In this document: piece by piece, positions 38,967 to 46,448 of the stretch
Layout: every line of letters begins with the position of its first letter
How positions within the stretch are numbered: position 1 is the stretch's first letter
NCBI GenBank assembly: GCA_903861115.1
Contig: CAIOTD010000141.1
Span: forward strand, 1-53,756
Length of the DNA: 53,756 nucleotides
Direction: 5' to 3'
From: an uncultured Burkholderiales bacterium
GTDB lineage: Bacteria > Pseudomonadota > Gammaproteobacteria > Burkholderiales > Burkholderiaceae_C
Program-made: the position numbers and the translations under genes
The notes under the pieces: model-generated
The model's database searches: none
What the model saw: the letters and a program-made list of their open reading frames with translations, nothing else
Told to the model about the DNA's origin: nothing

Positions 38967-39620
38967 TCAGTCTTCCATCTTCCAGACATAGCGCAAGCTT
39001 GACCAACTGGCCTCGGGCTTGCCGTCAACCGTGGCGGGCTTGAATTGGCATTTGGACAAGGCCAACCGGGCCGCCTCATCGAGTCGCTTGTAGCCAGAGG
39101 ACTTCTCCACCTCTGACTCCAACACTTTCCCATCCACGCCAATGTGAAAGCGCAATTGCACCGTTCCTGACTCTTGAAATCGTCTTGAAGCCGATGGGTA
39201 AACGGGGGTTTCGCAGTTTTGGCTGGCATTGATCACGGCCGCGGTTCGTACGCTTGGAACGGGCGCTTGAGCGCTCACGGGCACATCAGCAGGCGCGGCA
39301 GGCTTTGGGGTGGAGGAGATCTGCGCAATGGCATTCACGGGTGCAGGCGCATTCAATGGGATCTCAACGGGCGGCACGTAGTCGGGCAAAGCCGACTTTT
39401 TAAGGGGGGTATTGACAGGAGGCGGCGGTGGTGGAGGCGGTAGATCGGGTTTGCTCTCTTCGATCAATTGCGCCTCGATGGGGGATTGAATGTGTTTGAC
39501 AAATCGATGGGCCAGGCCCGATTCGATGGCATAAAAGCCCAACAGATGCAAAGCAACAACCACGGCCAAACCCAAGCCATGTTTGCTCGTGGAGGTCTGG
39601 TGCTGTGCGAAGTCCATCAT
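38967..39620 (-). CDS. tonB: TonB energy transducer protein
   Basis: A 217-residue TonB. The N-terminal anchor (LGLAVVVALHLLGFYAI) is followed by a Pro-rich periplasmic spacer that opens with eight consecutive prolines, then a TonB C-terminal domain with YPSASRRFQESGTVQLRF, the VDGKVLESEVEKSSGYKRLD segment and ALSKCQFKPATVDGKP. A Cys pair (NCETP and SKCQF) may form a disulfide, as in many TonB domains. It starts 15 bases after the double ATPase stop, which ties it to the transport genes upstream. Confidence 0.94.
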   Translation of the reverse strand: MMDFAQHQTSTSKHGLGLAVVVALHLLGFYAIESGLAHRFVKHIQSPIEAQLIEESKPDLPPPPPPPPVNTPLKKSALPDYVPPVEIPLNAPAPVNAIAQISSTPKPAAPADVPVSAQAPVPSVRTAAVINASQNCETPVYPSASRRFQESGTVQLRFHIGVDGKVLESEVEKSSGYKRLDEAARLALSKCQFKPATVDGKPEASWSSLRYVWKMED

Positions 39621-39635
39621 GAGGCGCTGAATATA

Positions 39636-41579
39636 TCAAATTCTAGGAACGCAGGCGAGCAGTGACTGGGTGTACGGGTGTCTTGGTGAGTGCAAAACAT
39701 CCACCGCGCTGGCATGTTCAACCAAAAGACCTTCGTGCATCACGGCAACCTCGTGGGCCAAATAGGAGACGACGCTGATGTTGTGGGTGATCAGCAAATA
39801 ACTCACGCCCAAGCTTTCTTGCAACTCTCTGAGCAAATTCAAGATCTGCGCTTGAATGGAGACATCCAGCGCCGAGGTGGGCTCGTCGCAAATGATCAAG
39901 GAGGGTTTGACGGCCAAAGCCCTGGCAATGGCAATGCGTTGTCTCTGACCGCCCGAGAACTCGTGGGGGAAGCGTCGCAGGGCATCTTTGTGCAGCCCCA
40001 CCCGGTCGAGCAAGACATCGATATCAGAAAGCCTTTGATCTCGGTGCCACTCGGGGTGAAGGCTCTTCATGCCCTCTTCCAAAATGTCGATGATTCTCAT
40101 CCTTGGATTGAGGGATGCAAAGGGGTTTTGAAAAATGATTTGCATCTCACGTTTGGCTTGCAACTCGCGCTGGCGTCCTTGGTTCAAGACCTCAAGTCCC
40201 TTCAATCTGACTTGTCCGTGAACATCAGCACTTTTGCCCAAGACTTGTATCAAGGCTTTGGCCAATGAGGTCTTACCACACCCAGATTCACCCACCAAGG
40301 CCAAGGTTTTGCCTTGTTCGATGTCAAAGCTCACGCCCTTGACCGCTTCAAAAGCGCGCGGCGCTTGAAGCCATTGTTTCGCCAAAGGGTAAGACACGTG
40401 CAGCTCCCTCACCTCCAAAATCACGGGCCCATGGGATGGGGCGTGCACCAAAGAGGACTCGACTTGCAAGCCCTGGTCTTGCGTTGCAAACGACAAGGGC
40501 TGAGCAGGTTTTGCGCTGGGCGAGCCTGAAAGGGGCGTTGTAGGCTGGGGGACCCTGTGAGCCGCTTCGCCCGTCAAGCGCGTCGAGTTCTCACCCCCCT
40601 CTTGCGCCAATAGACACCGAACCCCACTCAGTCGACTCGCCTTGAATTCAAACATGGGCACCGCACGGCTTTCGCATTCAGGCATTTTTTGTGGGCAACG
40701 TGGTGCAAAACGACACGCACTGAATTCGCCCGTCAAGGGTGGAACCTGACCTTTGATGGCGGCCAAATCTTTGCCGCGACGCTCAAAGTCTGGCAAGGAG
40801 TCCATGAGCAACTTTGAATAGGGGTGCTGAGGCGCTTCAAAGAAATCTTTCGCGTCCCTCAGTTCGACGATTTCACCCGCGTACATCAACGCAACTCTGT
40901 GTGCCATGTCCTTGACCACAGCCAAGTCATGGGTGATGAGCATCAAAGACATCCCTCGCTCAGCTTGAAGGTCTTTAAGGAGTTTCAAGACCTGCGCTTG
41001 AAGCGTCACATCCAAGGCCGTGGTGGGCTCATCCGCAATCAACACATCGGGCTCGCTCACCAAGGCCATGGCAATCATGACACGCTGCAGTTGTCCCCCC
41101 GAAAACTCAAAGGGATACTGCTCAAAGCGCCTGGCGGGCTCACTCAAACCCACACGCTCAAGCCACTCAATGCAGCGCGCTTTGGCCTTCGCGGCAGGAA
41201 CGTCTTGGTGACACCTCAGCGCCTCGAGCATTTGATCCCCGATTCGCATCACAGGGTTCAAACTGCTCGCGGGCTCTTGAAAAATGATGGAGATGCGCCG
41301 ACCCCGAAAGGCTTGCATTTGCCGCTCTGACAATTGAAACAAATCGTCGCCCTTCAAGTGGACCACCCCATGGGTGATTTGAGCGACACCGGGCAAGAGT
41401 TGCATGAGGGCCAATGCGGTCATGGATTTGCCGCAACCCGACTCACCCACCAAGGCAAAGGTTTGACCGGCCTCGATTTCAAACGCCAATGCGCTGAGCG
41501 CCAAAGCCCAACCGCTTTGGGTGTACAAATGCATGGACAAGTCTTTGACGTCCAACACGGGGGGGGTGAAGCCTGTCAT
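39636..41579 (-). CDS. Peptide-type ABC transporter ATP-binding protein, fused double ATPase (YejF-like)
   Basis: A 647-residue protein with two complete ATPases. The first has Walker A GESGCGKS (45-52), a Q-loop, signature FSGGQLQRVMIAMAL and Walker B VLIADEPTTALD. The second has GESGCGKTSLAKAL, FSGGQRQRIAIARALA and LIICDEPTSALDVS. Between them lies the oligopeptide-type Cys motif CRFAPRCPQKMPECESRAVP and a 60-residue low-complexity linker. Fused peptide-transporter ATPases are known from YejF and GsiA, but this one is longer because of the linker. The start overlaps the permease stop by 4 bases (ATGA), and tonB follows closely. Confidence 0.92.
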   Translation of the reverse strand: MTGFTPPVLDVKDLSMHLYTQSGWALALSALAFEIEAGQTFALVGESGCGKSMTALALMQLLPGVAQITHGVVHLKGDDLFQLSERQMQAFRGRRISIIFQEPASSLNPVMRIGDQMLEALRCHQDVPAAKAKARCIEWLERVGLSEPARRFEQYPFEFSGGQLQRVMIAMALVSEPDVLIADEPTTALDVTLQAQVLKLLKDLQAERGMSLMLITHDLAVVKDMAHRVALMYAGEIVELRDAKDFFEAPQHPYSKLLMDSLPDFERRGKDLAAIKGQVPPLTGEFSACRFAPRCPQKMPECESRAVPMFEFKASRLSGVRCLLAQEGGENSTRLTGEAAHRVPQPTTPLSGSPSAKPAQPLSFATQDQGLQVESSLVHAPSHGPVILEVRELHVSYPLAKQWLQAPRAFEAVKGVSFDIEQGKTLALVGESGCGKTSLAKALIQVLGKSADVHGQVRLKGLEVLNQGRQRELQAKREMQIIFQNPFASLNPRMRIIDILEEGMKSLHPEWHRDQRLSDIDVLLDRVGLHKDALRRFPHEFSGGQRQRIAIARALAVKPSLIICDEPTSALDVSIQAQILNLLRELQESLGVSYLLITHNISVVSYLAHEVAVMHEGLLVEHASAVDVLHSPRHPYTQSLLACVPRI

Positions 41580-43045
41580 TTGGACCTCCCTGCAAAGAGG
41601 CGGGTTTTGGGGTCAAAAGCATCGCGCACGGCATCGGCCAGTAAATTGGCACTGATCACCAACAAGAACATGAACACAAAGGCCGTGACCAAGGTCCACC
41701 AGACCACTGGGGTCGCGGCCAACTCATCTCTGGCCGTGTTGATCATCACGCCAAAGCTGGCCGTGTTGGGATCCACGCCAACGCCCACATACGACAAGAC
41801 CGCTTCGGACAAAATAAAGCCAGAGAATTGCATCACGCAATTGATCAATACCAAATGCATCAAATTGGGTGCAATGTGGGACAAGAGCATCCTGGGCGTG
41901 CTCACCCCAAAGGCTTTCGCCGCTTGGATGTACTCCAGTTCTCGCAACTTGAGCGTCTCACCCCGAACCAATCGACACAGGCCGGTGAATGAGGTGAGCG
42001 CCAAGATGACACAAAGAAAGAACAGCCGTGCATCCGATCTTTGAAGAGCTGAATCGAAGTAACCGGTGTGTGAATCGATGAAGACTTGAAGCATCAAAAC
42101 GGTGGCGGCGATGAGCAGCACATCGGGGATCGAGGCGAGCAAGGTGTAAATGTATTGAATGAACTCATCCACTGCACCTCGAAAGTAACCCGCCACAATC
42201 CCCAAGGCCAGGGCCACGGGCATGATCACCAGTGTGGTGAGTGTGCCGATGACCCAAGCGGTGCGGATGCTTTTGAGGGCGATCAAAAGAACGGATTTGC
42301 CCGTCTGATCGGTGCCAAAGACGTGGTAATGGCTCGATAAATCGATCACCCACATGATGGCGAAGGTGATCAAAAAACACATCAAAAGAGCTGTTCTGAT
42401 GGGCCAAGAGGCTCGCCCGCTTGAGAAATGCTGGAACAGCTGACCCATGCTTTGGGCTTGTGGGTTGCTCAACAGCCAAGTCAAGGCAAGCACCACCAAG
42501 CCCAACACCGCATTGAACCCAAGGGCCTTGAGGAAAGCACGAAGACTCAAAGACCAGCAATCTTGGATGTGATCGGACGTGTTGTCTTTCAAATGGGCCC
42601 CGCCAAATTGAAGCCTGGGATAGTCACGCACGGTGAGCCCCCCTCGCTCAAAGGTCTCTTTTTTAAAGCCCACGATGGCCAAGGGCGCCGAGTAACTTCT
42701 CTCTCTCGTGTCGGACAAAGGCTGCAGCCAGAGGTCCAGAATAGATTTGGGTTCGGCACTGCTCGTTTTTTGCGCAGCTTTTTCGCCTTGTTTGGATTGA
42801 ACGCTTGGCGCACTGGTGGCGCTGTCTTGAAGCACAGACAGGGGCCTGAGATGAATCGAGTCCAACAAGGCGACGATCAAAAAGAGCATCAACACCATGC
42901 TGCTGGCCACCGAAATGGGCCGCTTAAACGCCCTTGACCAAGAGTCTTTGAGGGGTGGGGTCTTGAACACATAAACGACATACGCCGCCACACAGAGCAC
43001 CAGTGCGAAGAGAAAAACATCGATCAATAAAAAGACAATTTGCAT
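41576..43045 (-). CDS. DppC/YejE-type ABC permease with large N-terminal extension
   Basis: A 489-residue permease. The conserved core begins near 235 with HVFGTDQTGKSVLLIALKSI and contains the cytoplasmic EAA-like loop YIQAAKAFGVSTPRMLLSHI. The C-terminal half GVGVDPNTASFGVMINTA also fits. The first 200 residues add two extra membrane segments (IDVFLFALVLCVAAYVVYVF and SVASSMVLMLFLIVALLD), a periplasmic-looking stretch of about 120 residues and a further hydrophobic segment. Standard DppC/YejE proteins have about 280-340 residues. Overlaps the ATPase by 4 bases; the other permease ends 68 bases upstream. Inner membrane. Confidence 0.9.
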   Translation of the reverse strand: MQIVFLLIDVFLFALVLCVAAYVVYVFKTPPLKDSWSRAFKRPISVASSMVLMLFLIVALLDSIHLRPLSVLQDSATSAPSVQSKQGEKAAQKTSSAEPKSILDLWLQPLSDTRERSYSAPLAIVGFKKETFERGGLTVRDYPRLQFGGAHLKDNTSDHIQDCWSLSLRAFLKALGFNAVLGLVVLALTWLLSNPQAQSMGQLFQHFSSGRASWPIRTALLMCFLITFAIMWVIDLSSHYHVFGTDQTGKSVLLIALKSIRTAWVIGTLTTLVIMPVALALGIVAGYFRGAVDEFIQYIYTLLASIPDVLLIAATVLMLQVFIDSHTGYFDSALQRSDARLFFLCVILALTSFTGLCRLVRGETLKLRELEYIQAAKAFGVSTPRMLLSHIAPNLMHLVLINCVMQFSGFILSEAVLSYVGVGVDPNTASFGVMINTARDELAATPVVWWTLVTAFVFMFLLVISANLLADAVRDAFDPKTRLFAGRSK

Positions 43046-43113
43046 GAGGGGCCGTCTTGTGGGTCAGCAGTTTTGGTGGGGGAATGCAGCTTCTTGGGTC
43101 ATGGGTGTGCGCA

Positions 43114-44091
43114 CTATTGCAAACGAATTCTCGGGTCTGCCCAGGCGTAACACACTTCGGTCAAGATCAGTCCCAAGATGTAGAGCACCGAGCCCACAAA
43201 GACCATGGAGCGCACGATGGCAAAGTCTTGGGCTCCGATGGCCTCGATCAAATAGCTCCCAAGACCGGGGATGGAGAAGAAGGACTCCACCAACAAACTG
43301 CCCATGAAGAGCAAGGGGATCACCGCAACGCTGGAGCTGATGATCGGAATCAAGGCGTTCCTCAAGACGTGTGAGAACAACACTTGGACCTCGCTCAAGC
43401 CCTTGGCTTTGGCCGTTCTGACATAGTCTTTGTCAATTTCTTCTAAAAAGACACTTCTGTTAAAGCGCACCTCGCCACCGATTCTAGAGAGCACCGAGAT
43501 CACGATGGGTAAACACAGAAAGCGCCAAGTCTCTGCCCCCCAAGTAAAGCCAGAAACGGGCAACCATTGCAGCACCTTGGACAGGAGGAATTGCCCCGCA
43601 ACAATAAAGAACAGGGCCGAGATGGACATCAACACCACACAAAAAATGGTACCCCAAAAGTCCAAATAACTGCCCCTGAAAAAGGCCAAAACAAGGGCCA
43701 TGAAAATCGAGATGCCCATGCCCAGCACAAAGGAGGGCAAAGCGAGCATCAAACTCGCGGGCGCGCGTCGCAAGATCTCGGTGCTGATGTCTCGACCGCC
43801 GTCAGAGGCGCCAAAGGAGAAGGTAAAGAGTTGTCTTGAGGTTTGAAAGAACAAGGTTTGGGTCAAACGGTCCACACCTTGGGCCTTCTCCTCGAAGAAA
43901 AGTGCCTTGTCGTAGCCGCGCTCGATTTTCCATTTCTCAACCGCTTGCGGGGTGATGCGTTTGCCACCGAGTTGCATGCGAGCCATGTCATCGGGTGTAT
44001 TGACTTTAAAAAAGAGCACAAAGGTGAGCACATTGATGCCCATCAAAATCAACAAGCCGTAGCCCAGTTTACGGATCAAAAAACCCATCAT
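43114..44091 (-). CDS. DppB/YejB-type ABC permease
   Basis: A 325-residue permease. It opens MMGFLIRKLGYGLLILMGIN and has a periplasmic loop with the YejB-like NTPDDMARMQLGGKRITP region, then the EAA loop DKDYVRTAKAKGLSEVQVL and a C-terminal SIPGLGSYLIEAIGAQD segment. The start is taken at ATG 44091 because it overlaps the SBP stop by 4 bases; the upstream in-frame stretch is inside the SBP gene and non-homologous. It forms the heteromer with the following 489-residue permease. Confidence 0.92.
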   Translation of the reverse strand: MMGFLIRKLGYGLLILMGINVLTFVLFFKVNTPDDMARMQLGGKRITPQAVEKWKIERGYDKALFFEEKAQGVDRLTQTLFFQTSRQLFTFSFGASDGGRDISTEILRRAPASLMLALPSFVLGMGISIFMALVLAFFRGSYLDFWGTIFCVVLMSISALFFIVAGQFLLSKVLQWLPVSGFTWGAETWRFLCLPIVISVLSRIGGEVRFNRSVFLEEIDKDYVRTAKAKGLSEVQVLFSHVLRNALIPIISSSVAVIPLLFMGSLLVESFFSIPGLGSYLIEAIGAQDFAIVRSMVFVGSVLYILGLILTEVCYAWADPRIRLQ

Positions 44092-46448
44092 TTGAAGTCT
44101 CCAAGCGTTCTTTGCTGCGCCTCTTGCATGCCATCCATCACCGAGCGGTCTTGGCGCTTTCTCCACACCCGAAGGGCAGGCCAAAGCAAGAGCGCCACGA
44201 CCAAGGGGATCAAAAGGAAAGGCCAGACCGCGGGGCGGTTCCATTCGCTGATCTTTTGCACTCTGAGCGCTGGATCGATGTTCAAGTAGGACATCTGGTC
44301 TCGAATGATGTTGGAGGGCTTGCCGTTTTTGACCCACTGGTGATAGGCCCCCCCGTACTCCTCCGACCAACCAAAGAGCATGGGCGCCTCCTCTTGCATG
44401 ATGCGCATCATTTGTTGAATGAGGGAGGCACGCTCAGGGGTGTTTTCCATGTCCTTCATTTTTTCAAACAAGTGATCGTATTGTGCATTTTCAAAATTGG
44501 AAGAATTTTCTCCGCCAAATTTGGCCTTTGAATTGGGGCCATACAGCAGGAACAAAAAATTTTCCGGATCGGGGTAATCTGCAAGCCAGCCCCAAAAGTA
44601 AAACTGCGCCGAGCCTTTTCGCATTTTGTCTTGAAAGCGGTTGTAGTCGGTATTTCTCACCTCCAACTGGAGGTTGAGTTTTGCAAACTGTTTGCTCACC
44701 CAGTCGATGCGCGTTTTGGCACCTGGGCCAACCCCTTGGGTGTCGTAATTGATCACCAAAGCCTGGCCTGTCTCTTTGTCAACACCGCCCGGATAGCCCG
44801 CCTCGGCCAGCAAGCGTTTGGCCTCCTCGATCGATCGACGCTTGTATCGCCCTGCCCCATCCGACTGAAAAACCACGGGATTAAAAGGCATGGCATCGTT
44901 GCCAAAGAGGCCCGGGACCACCACAGAGTGATTGACTTGGGCGCGTGAATTTTCAAAGATGGAGACGTACTCTTCAAAATCAAAGGCAATGGAGATGGCT
45001 TGTCTGAGCTTTCTGTTTCTTGCGGCTTGCTCGGGTGTTTTTCCAGCGCCCACCACCGGATCCAACCAATTAAAGCCGTAGTGCCAAAACCCCACTTGAA
45101 TGGTGGTGGGCAATTGGATCTTGCGCTCAAGCAACTCTTTGGACAAACCCGTTCCATCTTGAATGGAGACTTGGTAAGCGATGCCGGGCTCGCCTCTTTC
45201 CATTTGAGGCATGTCGTAATAGCCTTGAATGAATTTGGTGGCAACGGAGGTGCCCTCCTTCTCACGTGTGCTGATGATCTTGTCCAAAAGAGGCATCGTC
45301 TTGCCGCAGTCTTTTAGCAAACCCAAAGTGCGGTCTTCATCGGAGCCTTCACAGGGATAAGGCTCACCTCGGTAGTTGGGGTTTTTAGACAAAACCATCC
45401 GAGCATTGGCGTCGTGTTCGGTGAGCATGAATGGGCCCGTTCCAACGGGCCAAGTGTTGGCACTGAGGTTTTTCTTGGCCATGCCCTCTTGGGCATAAAA
45501 GGCATCCACCTCCCAGGCCACGGGTGCAAAGAACGTCATGGCCAACCAATATTTGAACTGAGGATACAGGCCTGAAATCTTGATCTGCAAAGTGTAGGGA
45601 TCGATCACTTTCACGCCTTCAAAGTCGTGCTGCCTGAAGTCCATCCATGGCAGCGGCGACGCGGATCCAGCAGGTTTTGAAAGCGCAGACTTCAAACGCA
45701 AATTCTCCTTTTGAATCTGCTCGCCAAAGCGCTCAAAGCCGACAATCTTGGAGGACAAAAAGCCAAATGCGGGTGAATTGATGCGCGGTGAGGCCAAGCG
45801 TTTGATGGCATAGGCGTAGTCGTAGGCCGTGAGCTCCCTCGTCCCCATGGCGTTGAAGTCCCATGGAGAATGGATCTCTTTCAAATCACTGGGGCTGAGC
45901 TTTAAGTTGACCCATGCACCTTGTGGGTCTTTGTAAAAAGCCGGATGGGGCTGAAACAAAATACCGGGCTTGACTTTGAGTTCAAACACGGTCTGGGCGA
46001 TTTTTCCTCGTGTTTCTTCGCCCAAGTCTTTCAAGGCATTGGGGTCTATCTTTAAGTCTTTTCCCTCTTTGTCGAAAAAGGTCAATCGGGGCATGCTTTG
46101 AAGCGTGCGAGGCTCCAACGCATAGGGGCGCTTCAGATAGTGGTACTTGAGGGGGGGCTCATAGACCGCATAGGTCCAGGGTGTTTCATTGTTGCTGTAG
46201 GAGGACGCCGAGTCCAAGTACTTGGGATCCTCTTGATAAGAGGTGAGCAAATACGGTTTCTCCAACCACTCTTTAGGCACAGGCGCGTTAAAGAGGCCCC
46301 TGAGTGGGGCCACCCCGGTGTTCGAACTTTGTACACCCAGACCCACCTCAAAGGCGACCAAGCCAGAGAGAAAAGTCAAGACCACCAGCAGCAAAGCCGA
46401 GTGTTTTTGGGCCCTGTGCTTCAAAAGACGCCAGCCTTGAAGGATCAC
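44088..46448 (-). CDS. Peptide-type ABC substrate-binding protein with apparent double membrane anchor
   Basis: A 786-residue SBP_bac_5-class binding protein (Dpp/Opp/Yej type). Visible motifs include KYWLAMTFFAPVAWEVDAFY, the NTWPVGTGPFMLTEHDANAR segment, LRQAISIAFDFEEYV and FWGWLADYPDPENFL. Unusually, an N-terminal hydrophobic segment (about 18-36) without a clear cleavage site is matched by a C-terminal membrane helix (about 741-762, WPFLLIPLVVALLLWPAL) and a basic 24-residue tail. Typical relatives have 500-610 residues and are free or lipidated. The start is GTG 46448 (overlap GTGA with the protease stop). Ligand probably peptides. Confidence 0.9.
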   Translation of the reverse strand: MILQGWRLLKHRAQKHSALLLVVLTFLSGLVAFEVGLGVQSSNTGVAPLRGLFNAPVPKEWLEKPYLLTSYQEDPKYLDSASSYSNNETPWTYAVYEPPLKYHYLKRPYALEPRTLQSMPRLTFFDKEGKDLKIDPNALKDLGEETRGKIAQTVFELKVKPGILFQPHPAFYKDPQGAWVNLKLSPSDLKEIHSPWDFNAMGTRELTAYDYAYAIKRLASPRINSPAFGFLSSKIVGFERFGEQIQKENLRLKSALSKPAGSASPLPWMDFRQHDFEGVKVIDPYTLQIKISGLYPQFKYWLAMTFFAPVAWEVDAFYAQEGMAKKNLSANTWPVGTGPFMLTEHDANARMVLSKNPNYRGEPYPCEGSDEDRTLGLLKDCGKTMPLLDKIISTREKEGTSVATKFIQGYYDMPQMERGEPGIAYQVSIQDGTGLSKELLERKIQLPTTIQVGFWHYGFNWLDPVVGAGKTPEQAARNRKLRQAISIAFDFEEYVSIFENSRAQVNHSVVVPGLFGNDAMPFNPVVFQSDGAGRYKRRSIEEAKRLLAEAGYPGGVDKETGQALVINYDTQGVGPGAKTRIDWVSKQFAKLNLQLEVRNTDYNRFQDKMRKGSAQFYFWGWLADYPDPENFLFLLYGPNSKAKFGGENSSNFENAQYDHLFEKMKDMENTPERASLIQQMMRIMQEEAPMLFGWSEEYGGAYHQWVKNGKPSNIIRDQMSYLNIDPALRVQKISEWNRPAVWPFLLIPLVVALLLWPALRVWRKRQDRSVMDGMQEAQQRTLGDFK

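Noticed and set aside
41334-42044. 236-codon plus-strand ORF opposite ATPase/permease
   Set aside because: Spans the end of two real genes on the other strand and has no family-like motifs.
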